Assembly (NCBI GenBank): GCA_040290295.1
Contig: PSMW01000005.1
Location: 1 to 64,000 of the forward strand
Source: CAADGV01 sp040290295
GTDB taxonomy: Bacteria > Bacteroidota > Ignavibacteria > UBA10030 > UBA6906
Direction: 5' to 3'
Length of the DNA: 64,000 nucleotides
Made by a program: the position numbers and the translations under genes. Below, in pieces: positions 9,980 through 19,304 of this stretch. Position 1 is the stretch's first letter. Each line of letters begins with the position of its first letter. Under the pieces are notes generated by a model, which was not told the DNA's origin, did not search any database, and saw nothing but the letters and a program-made list of their open reading frames with translations.

Positions 9980-12787
9980 CTATTTAATCACCGCGAAGCG
10001 ACCGCGCTTCTCGGCAGTGTCGGTCTTGACGAGATACAGACCGGGAGCGATTTCGCGCCCGCCGGCACCGCGCAAATCCCACGTTGCCGTCCCGTTGTCG
10101 CTGTCATGATAGAGCGTCTGCACTTTATCCCCTGCGATGGTCAAGATGTAGATGGTGCATTTCGGCAGGAGGTTGTTGAACTTGAGTTGCCGAATCGGCT
10201 CGCGCCGCAGGGCGCGGAACTCGCGCTCATAGAGTGAGGAGATAATGTATGGGTTCGGCACAACCTTGACGTTGTCCAGCTCGCGTGCAACGGCAGCGTT
10301 GTCGATTTTCGCTCCATACGTGGTGAACGTGAAGCGATCGTTGTAGGTCACCATGCGCTGCTGCACCGTCCGAATCTCCACGATGGTGCCGGCCGTCGGT
10401 ACCCGCGCAGCATCGAAACTTACTTGCAACGTGAAGCCAATCCCCGCGATCACCTCGCCCGATCGCAGCGAGTCCCGCCGACTGATCAGCGAATCGGCTG
10501 CGTTGCGCAACTCCACGCGCAAGTACGTCCGTGCTGAATCAGCAAACGCCGACAACACCTGCAAGCGGAAGGGACCGTCGGGCACGAGGCGTGCGTTCGT
10601 GACGGTTGCACGCACCGTGAGTGGATTCGCTCCACTGGTCTGCTGAATGCTTTGAATGGGTGCGATGGGAGCGATCGTCAGGACGACGTTGTTCACCGTC
10701 GAGAGCCGCGTATTGTACATGAGTGGGCGAAGCGGCATCACCTCGCTTCCTCCGGCAAGCACTCGCATGCCAGCACGAACAAGGAGTGAGTCTCCCGCTT
10801 CGGGACATTGATCGGGGAACGACGAGGTGTCGGCCAGCGTCATCCTCAGCCCCGCAAACGTGATCGGCGTGCCGGAGGTGTACGCTCCATTCGCGACCAA
10901 CACTGTACCTGTCGTGAGGTTGCGCAGACGATACGTGGTCGGCGAGAGGAACCGAAGACTGAACGTGTGCGCTGTTGTCGGCTCGTGCGTCGTGACGGCA
11001 ACCGACGCAAGGGTGCGCAAGTTTCCATTCTCGATCGTCACCATCGGGGTAAAGGTGATTGTGTACGTGCGATCGGCGGCGGCGGGTACATCGTTCGGTT
11101 CCACGCCGATGATCACGTTTGCATTCCCCGTACCGTTCTGTGTCACTGGTGAAGCCGTGACGGGCGTGCGGCCCGCTGCCCGTGTGCGCGGAATAGCGAA
11201 GCCGAGGCTCGGCGCTTCCGTGTTGTTGCCGCGCGGGTTCTCCAAGCTCGGCACCAGCGAGTCGCCCGCATCGTACGCCGTAACCGAATACCAATACTCC
11301 AACCCATTGACCACGTTGCTATCCACATAACTGTATTGCAGCCCCACATCATCACCAATCCCATTGATCTTGTGGAACTGCGCGAGCGGCACAGGATCGG
11401 GTCCGATGTTCGGTTGCGCATTGCGATCCATCTGATCCCAATGTTGCCCGAGATCGATGCTCTTATAGAGTCGATACCCTTCAAAATCGTACCGGCCTGT
11501 CAATTGGTCGCGCGAACGTTCGGCAGCGTCGTCCCACGAAATGAAAACCTTGCCGTCTCCCGCAACAACGCGAATGGTGGGCGCTGGTTCCGGCGGTCGA
11601 GAACTTGTGAATCCCGCCGCCATCAAGTCGTACGCGCGTTGTGTGTTTTGTGTGATTGCTTGAAGATTCGCGCCGGCAACCATCACCGTCACGAACCGGA
11701 GTGTGTCGCCGGGGCGCAGCGTGTACGGACCCGACGACATCATTGCGACGAGATCCAAGCCCGTGAGCGGTACCGTTGCTGTATCATCGAAGTGGGGATT
11801 GGGCGCATTCGAACCGAGATGGAAATATCGCGGACCCAAACTCGAATTCATCAACGAGACGGAACTCGACATGATGCCGTACTGTACGCTGTCGCGGTCG
11901 AGATCATCATCGTACAAATTGTAGTGAAAGTCTGTCCATCCCACTTCCACACCATTGACCGAGGGCGTTTTCAGGAACGCATAGCCGAAGTACCCCGGAG
12001 GTGCACCGGGCCATTCCGACGAGAAGTTGTCTGCGTCGTAGAAGTACACCAAGCGCAACGCTCGGTTGATGCCGAGCCGATCGTCGGCGTACTCCGGCAC
12101 ACCACCGGGCGCATTGCCGATATCGAGATCCATGTACATACCGAAGTATACCGAATCGTATCGGTTTTGTGATTTGTTGATGATCTTGTAGGTGAAGAAG
12201 ATCATGTCCTTCACCAACTTCAGTCCGAAAGCGTATCCGGTTTGTCGGACTTCGATGCCGAGCACTTGTCGCGTGTTGTTCGAATCGTTGTACACGCAGT
12301 AGCTGTCCTGATCCGACACAAACCGCGGGTTGCCCTGGTCATCCTTGATGGGCCAGCCGGTGGAGGGCCAGGTAAAAGGTTTGTCGCTGAAGGCGATCTT
12401 TGCGCTATCGCGGTTGTGATAGCCGTATGCCGCTTCCCACTCTTCGTTCTGCGTGTAGCGCCCCTGAATAACGTTGCCGGGGATACCGACCATCGGATTG
12501 ATGCGATAAATGTACTCGCGCCCGCTGCCAATCGGGTACTCGCCCGAGGGACCTTGCGCACGCGTGCGGGCGTAGAGTTTTCCCCGGTTTTCGAAAAAGG
12601 AACCGATATTGCTCTTGTTATGCAGCCCGCCGGCACGATCCTGAATGCCCGCGGCACTGCTGTGCGGCGCGATGCGCCGAAGTTCTTCCTGCGCCTTCTT
12701 GTCTTGACTGACAACCGTTCCGAACAACAAAACGGTGAGAAAAACTTTCGTGGGGAGTTTCACAGACGCTTGCTCATGATGATGCAT
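9980..12787 (-). CDS. Large secreted protein with fibronectin-like region and C-terminal sorting tail
   Basis: An intact 935-residue exported protein. The N-terminus is hydrophobic (KVFLTVLLFGTVVSQ), the middle holds a fibronectin type III-like module (PAPTIRVVAGDGKVFISWDD to GLEYWYSVTAYDAG), and the end has a VKVVPNPYI stretch followed by LYHDSDNGTATWDLRG and GLYLVKTD, a divergent T9SS-type sorting domain. Its function is unknown; proteins like this occur with TonB receptors and PorV homologues in Ignavibacteria-like genomes. The start at 12787 overlaps the end of the TBDR gene by 28 bases; a GTG at 12763 (KLPTKVFLTV) gives a cleaner signal peptide. The PorV-like gene follows after 11 bases. 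Confidence 0.8.
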   Translation of the reverse strand: MHHHEQASVKLPTKVFLTVLLFGTVVSQDKKAQEELRRIAPHSSAAGIQDRAGGLHNKSNIGSFFENRGKLYARTRAQGPSGEYPIGSGREYIYRINPMVGIPGNVIQGRYTQNEEWEAAYGYHNRDSAKIAFSDKPFTWPSTGWPIKDDQGNPRFVSDQDSYCVYNDSNNTRQVLGIEVRQTGYAFGLKLVKDMIFFTYKIINKSQNRYDSVYFGMYMDLDIGNAPGGVPEYADDRLGINRALRLVYFYDADNFSSEWPGAPPGYFGYAFLKTPSVNGVEVGWTDFHYNLYDDDLDRDSVQYGIMSSSVSLMNSSLGPRYFHLGSNAPNPHFDDTATVPLTGLDLVAMMSSGPYTLRPGDTLRFVTVMVAGANLQAITQNTQRAYDLMAAGFTSSRPPEPAPTIRVVAGDGKVFISWDDAAERSRDQLTGRYDFEGYRLYKSIDLGQHWDQMDRNAQPNIGPDPVPLAQFHKINGIGDDVGLQYSYVDSNVVNGLEYWYSVTAYDAGDSLVPSLENPRGNNTEAPSLGFAIPRTRAAGRTPVTASPVTQNGTGNANVIIGVEPNDVPAAADRTYTITFTPMVTIENGNLRTLASVAVTTHEPTTAHTFSLRFLSPTTYRLRNLTTGTVLVANGAYTSGTPITFAGLRMTLADTSSFPDQCPEAGDSLLVRAGMRVLAGGSEVMPLRPLMYNTRLSTVNNVVLTIAPIAPIQSIQQTSGANPLTVRATVTNARLVPDGPFRLQVLSAFADSARTYLRVELRNAADSLISRRDSLRSGEVIAGIGFTLQVSFDAARVPTAGTIVEIRTVQQRMVTYNDRFTFTTYGAKIDNAAVARELDNVKVVPNPYIISSLYEREFRALRREPIRQLKFNNLLPKCTIYILTIAGDKVQTLYHDSDNGTATWDLRGAGGREIAPGLYLVKTDTAEKRGRFAVIK

Positions 12788-13185
12788 GAGAAACGAACCC
12801 GCGCGCCGAGACGAATTCTCCGCGGCGGACCGAAATTACTTGGATCGCGAATATACTCTTGCGAGTGGTTGCCGATCGTCGTGCGGTCGGGCTCGCCCGT
12901 ATCGGTGTACACTGAAACCACATTCTTGTGGTCGGTCAGATTCAGCACCTCGACGAACGCCGTCAGCGTTACCGCTCCCATCTTCCACTCTTTGCTGATC
13001 TCAGCGTCGATTGAATACGTGCCCGGCATCCGCGCCGAGTTTTTCTCGACGAAGCCTACATCGCGTCCGGTCGGCGTGTACGGATAACCACTGCTCGCAC
13101 GAAGGATGAAGTTCCAGTACATGTTCTCGAGCGGAGAGATGCCGCCGATGCTCGGTCCATCGATTGCCGATACCCTTGTGCTGGA
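12760..13185 (-). pseudogene. TonB-dependent receptor 1, C-terminal fragment
   Basis: The last 140 or so residues of an outer-membrane TonB-dependent receptor: SPLENMYWNFILRASSGYPY, then VEVLNLTDHKNVVSVYTDTG and the closing strand RRIRLGARVRF. There is no N-terminal part next to it. The matching strand, signal peptide and plug are at 17476-18486, and the sequence between is an unrelated plus-strand block. I infer that both fragments once belonged to one gene because the downstream cargo-PorV order is what normally follows such receptors. About 200 residues of barrel expected between the two parts are absent. The exact left join is uncertain (roughly 13150-13190). Confidence 0.7.
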
Positions 13186-13205
13186 AAAATGGGGAGGATT
13201 TCTCA

Positions 13206-14690
13206 ATGAAAATAGGAATACGATCTCAGATAGCTCCCTTGTTGCTTATCATTACACTCTGCCTAACAAGCGTACGAGCGCAGAGTAGTTGGACAACACC
13301 GGTACCCATTGATCCCTCAGCAACACAATTTCAGAGCGCGCCGTTGATTGCGGTTAGTCCTCAACGGCAGATTGCCATCGCGTGTTCTGAAGGGGCAAGT
13401 CGTGTGGTCGTCTATCGCTCAACAAACAACGGCGCCACATTCCTGAGATCTCAATTGCCTCAGCCTCCCGTCGCTGAGTTCGAAATACGCGAAATAGAAT
13501 CACTTGGATTCGACGATGACGATAATCTTTACCTGCTTTGAAGCTGGAATGAAACACCAGGCGGTATTGGCCTGCGGCAGTGGCTGGTACTTTCAAAATC
13601 TACGAATGGAGGACAGTCGTTTTCCAACATTTGGACCAACGCACAACGCGTTTTCAATCTGGAACAACACAAGATGATTCTTACTCCTGACAGGACGGTT
13701 CATGTAATACGAGATTCGCTTGTGCCGCCACCAGAAACCGGAAGAGAGATTTACACGAGGTTCATCAACGGCAACCCGGCAAACAAAGTGGAGGTTGTGC
13801 TANNNNNNNNNNCCTGCCACAACCGGGGGATATTGTGTATACGCGGAACAAGGTAGATATGTTGGTTCTTGGGGATAAGATCCACTACGCCGCAGTTGGC
13901 AGACCCAACTCGACTCCTTATAGCAAGTTGTATTACAGTCGATCATTGGACAGTGGGCAGACATTCTCACAAATGGTTGTTGTGGATTCGTGTATGCCAT
14001 CCTTCGCAGTATCTCACTCTGGAAGAGCCGTTTTGTTTGGTGCAGGAGGGGACTCGTTTCCCTTTCCGCATGGTCTGCTAGGTGCCAGGTATGTGATTGA
14101 CTCATCAATAGCCTTTTCTCCTTTGTTCCTTTTCAGTGGTAAATGGTTGGCACTTGACGGCACGATCAAATTGCGCTCCTCAGGTTTCCGAAACTATCTG
14201 GTGTACGGAGGAGTGGATACGCAGAGCGTGACTTCGTACTACGAATACACCGCTTTTGCAGTCGCTGCCCACAGATAGTGCCTTCTTTCCGTTGCTGAAG
14301 CATCCTGATCTTGTCTTAGACTCTCTTGGTGGGAAATATGTTGTTGCAGACCAGCAACATGAGTTCCGTTTGTACTTTACGAAGAAAGACGTCGTTGCAG
14401 GTGTGCAAGAAGAGTCAAGGCTCCCAAGAAAAACAATCTTGTCGCAGAATTATCCGAACCCTTTCAATCCGGAAACCACTATCACATACTTCCTCCCGAC
14501 AGCAACAAATGTCAAGCTTGCAATCTTTGATGTTCTGGGCCGCGAAGTTTCGACGTTAAGAAATGAACGTCAACTGCAAGGACAACATCAAGCCCAGTTC
14601 GATGCGAGCAATCTTGCGTCAGGAGTTTACTTCTATGGATTGTCTGTTGGCAGTACCGTCGTAACAAAGAAGATGTTGCTTGTTCACTGA
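13206..14690 (+). CDS. Secreted BNR/Asp-box protein with T9SS sorting domain, interrupted
   Basis: A secreted protein of about 490 residues. After the signal peptide (MKIGIRSQIAPLLLIITLCL) at least three Asp-box motifs occur (RSTNNGATF, KSTNGGQSF, RSLDSGQTF), which suggest a sialidase-like beta propeller. The end is a T9SS domain (NYPNPFNPETT, VLGREVSTL, SGVYFYGL). The frame is hit by TGA at 13539-13541 (between YLL and SWNE), a 10-N gap at 13803-13812 and a missing base in the T run at 14254-14257. Translation resumes sensibly each time. GGGAGG lies eight bases before the ATG, which fixes the start. It opens the plus-strand, lower-GC block. Confidence 0.7.
13803..13812. other. Scaffold gap of 10 N
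   Basis: Ten unresolved bases inside the BNR/Asp-box gene. The short, round length looks like a placeholder rather than a measured size, so the true distance and frame across it are unknown. Confidence 0.95.
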
Positions 14691-14713
14691 AATGCTTTGA
14701 TAGGAAACTTACC

Positions 14714-16321
14714 ATGAAGAGCCTAATGATACTGCTCGTGATTGTGTCAAGCGCCCACGCCCAGTGGCAACTCAACGGCATTGCCGTATTAGACACCAGC
14801 ATTCAAGGTGCGGGCACGGCCATTCCTCATATAGCGCCGGATGGCGAAGGAGGCGCGTATGTGTGTTGGGCAGATAGACGTGCGAACAACTACGATATTT
14901 ATGCCCAGCGCGTGGATAGTGCCGGCAATATTCTCTGGCAGCGCAACGGCATTCCCGTGGTAGTTGCACCACGACGACAAGCGCCCATGAAAATTATCAA
15001 CGATGGATTTGGCAATGCAATCATTGCATGGGAAGATGATCGCGGTAGTGACACTTACGTTTATGCGCAAAAGATTGACAAACTAGGTCAATTGCTTTGG
15101 CAGACGAATGGTGTGAAGGTTGCTGAAGTTCCAGGTTTGTATGTGAGAGTTGTTGCCACAGGAGACGGAGGGGCGGCAATAGCTTGGAACTTGGTCGATG
15201 GTGTAAATGATGATGTCGTTGTGCAGCGCCTCAATAGTTTTGGAAGCCGCATGCGGGGTGATAGCGGAGTGCGAGTGACAAACCGATCGCCGGCAGTTTA
15301 CCAAGGTGATGTCTGGATAACGACGGATGGGCAGCGAGGAGCAATCGTAAGTTGGGGAGAAGGCTATCGTGTGTACGCGCAACGCGTGGACAGTTCCGGT
15401 GTTGTTCGTTGGCAAACGAATGGCGTGCTGTTGAGTGATACCATAAGCCCTAACATTAGTGTAGCTTGTGCAACAGATGGCCACGGTGGGGCGATCGTGA
15501 ACTGGGCAGTGGATACCGATCGGGGGAACGGCTTCGCACAGCGGGTTGACTCCAACGGAACAGTCCGTTGGACGCTTGGCGGAATTCTATTGGGTAGTTC
15601 GGGTGGAGGCGGAGGACAGCGTAATACGGGTGACGATGCTGGCGGTGCCATTGTCGGTCACGGTCTTTTTATCCAGCACGTCAACAGGAGGGGCACGAAG
15701 CTCTGGCAATCGAGCGGTGTCCCCTACACAACACTTCCCTCGATTGAATCTACGCAGGCGCGTACAGGCGAAGGGGGCGTTATGAATTTCTGCAAGTCGT
15801 TTGTGGAGAACCAGGGGTTGTTTTTGTTTCGTCAGTGGATTGACAGAACGGGCATTGCGCGCTGGGGAACGAACGGCATTCGATTGCTGAGTTTCAATTC
15901 AACTCAGAGATTTGCGCAAGCAACAGAAGATGGACGGGGCAATTGTCTCGTAACGTGGGAAGACTATCGGCGCGGGTACTTTGGGGTCTTTGTTGCAAAG
16001 GTGGATACAAACGGCATTGTAACTTCTGTTGGTGAACCTCGCAACACTATGCTTCCCCGTGTTCCGAACCTCGATCAGAACTATCCGAACCCGTTTAATG
16101 GCAACACGATTATCCGATACTATTTGCCAATGGAAAGCTTTGTCACGATCAAGGTATCCGATATCCTCGGCAGGGAAGTCCAATCCTTGTTGCATGAGCG
16201 TCAAACACAAGGAGAGCATAGCATTTCGTTTGATGGAAAGAATCTTCCTTCGGCCGTCTATTTCTATAGGCTCATCACACAACAAGCAACAGTAACAAAA
16301 AAAATGCTTCTACTTCGCTGA
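14714..16321 (+). CDS. Secreted repeat protein with T9SS sorting domain
   Basis: An intact 535-residue secreted protein. A signal peptide (SLMILLVIVSSAHAQ) is followed by about seven degenerate repeats of roughly 50-60 residues with the pattern DGxGGAxVxWxDxR, then YAQRVDSxGxxxWQxNGxxV. The pattern suggests a beta propeller, possibly a surface adhesin or binding protein. The C-terminus is a T9SS domain (NYPNPFNGNT, ILGREVQSLLHE, SAVYFYRL). AGGAAA lies just upstream of the start. It sits 23 bases after the BNR gene and 26 before the next gene, so an operon is likely. Codon use is more A/T rich than in the surrounding minus-strand genes. Confidence 0.85.
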   Translation: MKSLMILLVIVSSAHAQWQLNGIAVLDTSIQGAGTAIPHIAPDGEGGAYVCWADRRANNYDIYAQRVDSAGNILWQRNGIPVVVAPRRQAPMKIINDGFGNAIIAWEDDRGSDTYVYAQKIDKLGQLLWQTNGVKVAEVPGLYVRVVATGDGGAAIAWNLVDGVNDDVVVQRLNSFGSRMRGDSGVRVTNRSPAVYQGDVWITTDGQRGAIVSWGEGYRVYAQRVDSSGVVRWQTNGVLLSDTISPNISVACATDGHGGAIVNWAVDTDRGNGFAQRVDSNGTVRWTLGGILLGSSGGGGGQRNTGDDAGGAIVGHGLFIQHVNRRGTKLWQSSGVPYTTLPSIESTQARTGEGGVMNFCKSFVENQGLFLFRQWIDRTGIARWGTNGIRLLSFNSTQRFAQATEDGRGNCLVTWEDYRRGYFGVFVAKVDTNGIVTSVGEPRNTMLPRVPNLDQNYPNPFNGNTIIRYYLPMESFVTIKVSDILGREVQSLLHERQTQGEHSISFDGKNLPSAVYFYRLITQQATVTKKMLLLR

Positions 16322-16347
16322 CCATAAACTCAAAGGAGAAACAAATC

Positions 16348-16958
16348 ATGAAAACACGAATTATCTTCCTCGCACTTTGTTTTGTTCTCATTAACAGTGA
16401 AGTCCATACCCAGCAAGATACGTCGAATTTCGAGCCGCAGTTTTCCGCAAGGGCTTACCGTACAATCTGGCGCCACTCTATATTGACCCCGATTTCGAGC
16501 GAGCATATTTTTTGCTTAAATGAAACTCACAGTTGTGAGTATTCGGAAAGGGTCAATGTATGGAAGGGTTACAGAAACGATGGAGTACTATATTGAATAC
16601 CCCTACCGATACTTCAGGTCTTATCCTTGAGTTTTTCCTTGGTCATGTTCTTGTTTATCCACCGATTGGTACCACAGCTTTCACAAGGTATGACAGCACA
16701 GGTAATTTTGTCTCCTCGATAAAATACTCCGTTATCCTTCGGAATGTGACAGAAGAATCGCCGGCAAGTTTTGCGTACGTAGCGCTCGCATGGCGATATG
16801 GTTTGAATTTCGGTGTTGATTGGCGACCTGCAGGAGTCTATACAACGCATCCAAACACATTTATTCCAAGTCCTCTTGTTGTACCGCTTCATCGGTTTCC
16901 GAAAGATATAAACATAGAATGTGACTTCAGAAATCCACCTCCCCGGCCATGGCAATGA
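16348..16958 (+). CDS. Secreted hypothetical protein, single-base frameshift
   Basis: A protein of about 203 residues with a signal peptide (KTRIIFLALCFVLINSEVH) and no recognised family. As written, the frame stops after 82 residues. Adding one T to the TT at 16593-16594 gives DGVLYLNTPTDTSGLILEFF and joins it to a second open frame ending at 16958. The second half is rich in aromatic and proline residues (VYPPIGTTAFTRYD, FGVDWRPAGVYTTHPNTF). Its stop overlaps an ATG of the next gene (ATGA at 16955-16958), consistent with translational coupling to the TonB receptor. AGGAGA lies upstream of the start. It may be an accessory protein of that receptor, which is inference. Confidence 0.6.
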
Positions 16959-17481
16959 CATTACGATTCACTTTCATGACTGCACTGTTTTTCGCTTACT
17001 GCCTGAGTGCATTCGCTGCGGGTGGTTCAGTATCCGGGCGCGTGACAACTCAGGAAGAAAAACAGGGAGAGCCGATTGTCGGTGCATCCGTTTTTCTTCA
17101 AGGCACCGCCCGTGGAACGGTAACAAACACAAACGGAGAATTCCGTATTGGCGATGTTACCGCAGGAACGTACACGCTTGTCGTTTCGATGGTCGGTTAT
17201 CAGCGGGTAGTTCGACATGATGTTGTGGTTAAGGAAGGCAAAGACACTCGCGTTAACGCAGCGATGACGCCTACGCTCATCCAAACAGATCAGATTGTCA
17301 TAACCCGCCAATAGGCGTGAGCAATCGCTTGAAGAAGTTCCGGTGAGTATCTCGGTGATGGATGCAGCAGAGCTTCAGTACAGGAATGCACTGACAATTG
17401 AAGATGCCGTACGCTATATTCCCGGAGTGAACATCACCGGCGGTCAGGTCAATATCCGGGGATCGAACGGCTACAGTCGGG
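16949..17481 (+). pseudogene. TonB-dependent receptor 2, N-terminal fragment ending at a join
   Basis: Signal peptide, then a CarboxypepD_reg-like beta sandwich (SGRVTTQEEKQGEPIVGASV to TLVVSMVGYQ), the DQIVIT linker, and the start of the plug domain (IEDAVRYIPGVNITGGQVNI, RGSNGYSR). A one-base excess in the CCC at 17304-17306 shifts the frame; removing it restores ITANRREQSLEEVPVSI. The gene then ends abruptly at about 17481 because the sequence becomes the middle of receptor 1 on the opposite strand. The rest of the plug and the whole barrel are missing. An alternative start is at 16955. In its native context it would import a TonB-dependent nutrient. Confidence 0.75.
17476..17481. other. 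Join between two oppositely oriented TonB receptor genes, six-base shared sequence
   Basis: On the plus strand GTCGGG would continue receptor 2 (SRG after NGY). On the minus strand the same six bases encode the end of QNPD in receptor 1. The shared bases could be microhomology at a rearrangement or a false assembly overlap. Confidence 0.6.
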
Positions 17482-18486
17482 ATTCTGGAAAAAGCGACCG
17501 TACGAAAAATGCAACGACGTGCGATCGCTGATCGGATGTGCCACACCCAGGCGCGGACTGATCTGCGTTTTGGGTTTCGATGTCACGACCGATTGTGGAT
17601 CGAGCGGATCGCGTTGGAACGAAGTAAGCTGGTCGGCATAATCGAACCGTACGCCGAGATTGACGACCAGCGCGCTCAATTCAATTTTGTCCTGAAGATA
17701 CGCAGCACCTTCCAGCGGCCGCTTTTGAAAGTTTGTGATGTACGGGAAGTTCCGCTTGGGGTCGTAGATGTTCAGATACGACAGCTTGTGCTTTTTCAGC
17801 TCGATGCCCGCTTTCACCTCGTTCACCTTCCCAATCTGTCACACAAGGTCGCCCTTGGCGTTGAACGTTCCGCTCAAGAACGTCAGTTCTTCGATCGCAT
17901 CGTTGTTGATGCGCGTACCAAGCGTGCCCAAGACCGGATCTTTCACATCCATGCCGTCGATGAGGTAAGCAACTTCATTGCCGCGTCCACCCCGGACGTA
18001 GAGCGTATTGCCTTCGCCCACCACGCCGGCTTGGAGCTGAAGCACTTCGACGAAATCTTTGACGGGAAGAATTTTGATCTGCTCGTTCGAAAGAACCGAA
18101 ACCGTCGCGGTTTGATCTCGTTGGATGGCGGGCCTGACCGCCTGCACCACGATGTCGGTAAGCTCGACGGCCGACGGTTCGAGCCGGGCATCCACGCGTG
18201 TCATCTGATCTGCCGTGACGCGAACGTTCTGGATTTTCGTCGCGACGTATCCGATCAAACTCACGCGCACGTCATACAAACCCGGCGGAACGTTCAGAAG
18301 AACGAACGAACCGTCCGAGAGCGCCGACGCGCCAAGGGCCGTTCCCTCGATGATCACGTTCGCTCCCGGCAAAGGCTCGCCGGTGTTTTTGTCTGTAATC
18401 GCGCCGATAATTTTTCCGCTCGTTCCGGCAATGAGCTGCGCGGTGCCGAGCATACTGCACCAGAGCAGGACAAGGGAGCGGTGCAT
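17482..18486 (-). pseudogene. TonB-dependent receptor 1, N-terminal and mid-barrel part with deletion and stop
   Basis: Signal peptide (start 18486, AGGAGG four bases upstream), CarboxypepD_reg-like domain (GAITDKNTGEPLPGANVIIEG), plug (LSNEQIKILPVKDFVEVLQL, YVRGGRGNEVAYLIDGMDV) and IEELTFLSGTFNA. The expected continuation (EYGNA-type plug end and first strands) is missing. Instead the sequence passes straight to KGDLV, a TGA at 17839-17841, and QIGKVNEVKAGIELKKHKL of the mid barrel. It then runs to SYGRFFQNP and stops at the join near 17481. I estimate at least 200 residues lost at about 17845-17860, judging from family layout. The C-terminal fragment of presumably the same receptor is at 12760-13185. 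Confidence 0.75.
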
Positions 18487-18536
18487 AGAACCTCCTGATG
18501 TTGATTCACAAATACACTGTTGTCGTTCCGAGCCGG

Positions 18537-19304
18537 TCACTCGGTGGTGTAATGGCCCGAAAGTTCCATGATGCGGTCCACTTTTTTCGCGACGCGCGTC
18601 GCCTGCGATCGGTTGCGTACGCCAATTTCCGTTGCCAACGCGTTGATGACAACCGAGATCGCTGAAAACGAGTTCGTGAAAAGCAGATTCTGACTGCGTA
18701 CAGGAATCATTTTGCTTGAAGCGAACGTCACCGGTGACGTCATCTTGTCGGTGATGGCAACGATCGGGACCTTCTGCCGATGGGCAAGCTTCACGGCATC
18801 CACCGTTCCTTTGGAGTACGGTGGAAAGGAGAACGCCACAAGCACGTCACTGGGCGTGATAAACGGAAGCTGTTCGAGGAACGTTTCGTAATCGTGAATG
18901 AGCGGGGTGGCACGAATTGCCACCTGATTGAGCGAGTAGGCGAGAATCTTCGCCATCACGGCAGAGATCCCCAGCCCCATGGTGAACACATGCGACGACT
19001 TGAGCATCATCGCCGCAATCTCGCGAAACGTGTCCTTGTCCAAATGCTTGATCGTTTCGTTGATGTTCTTCACGTCTTGACGCGCCACCATGCTGAGCGT
19101 ATCCTCATGATCGCGCCGCACCAACAGAGAAAACTGATCAGGTTGATGAATCGCGGATTTCACACCCGCCAGCATGCGTGAGCGAAGCTCCTGAAACCCC
19201 GACAAGCCGAGGCTTTGCGCCAAGCGTACGATGGTGGCTTTGCTTGCACCGGCTTTCCGTTCGATATCGACCACCGAGAGGAAAGGAATCTCTCGAATGT
19301 TGTG
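18537..19304 (-). CDS. RpiR/MurR-family regulator with SIS domain, 5' end truncated
   Basis: Transcription regulator of the RpiR family, about 256 residues as recognised. The helix-turn-helix is visible from FLSVVDIERKAGASKATI to LGLSGFQELRSRM. The SIS sugar-phosphate isomerase fold follows (INETIKHLDKDTF, SHVFTMGLGIS, TPSDVLVAFSFPPYSKGTVD, VPIVAITDKMTSPV). These proteins sense phosphosugars and control nearby catabolic genes. The first 20-30 residues expected before HNIREIPF are missing: the sequence upstream of 19304 belongs to a T9SS protein, so the two genes were fused by a deletion or misassembly. An in-frame ATG at 19328 could still start translation. Confidence 0.8.
   Translation of the reverse strand, partial: HNIREIPFLSVVDIERKAGASKATIVRLAQSLGLSGFQELRSRMLAGVKSAIHQPDQFSLLVRRDHEDTLSMVARQDVKNINETIKHLDKDTFREIAAMMLKSSHVFTMGLGISAVMAKILAYSLNQVAIRATPLIHDYETFLEQLPFITPSDVLVAFSFPPYSKGTVDAVKLAHRQKVPIVAITDKMTSPVTFASSKMIPVRSQNLLFTNSFSAISVVINALATEIGVRNRSQATRVAKKVDRIMELSGHYTTE

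Noticed and set aside
16348..17314. Reading the hypothetical at 16348 and the TBDR 2 start as one gene
   Set aside because: A clear signal peptide begins at 16949 and the ATGA overlap at 16955 marks two genes.
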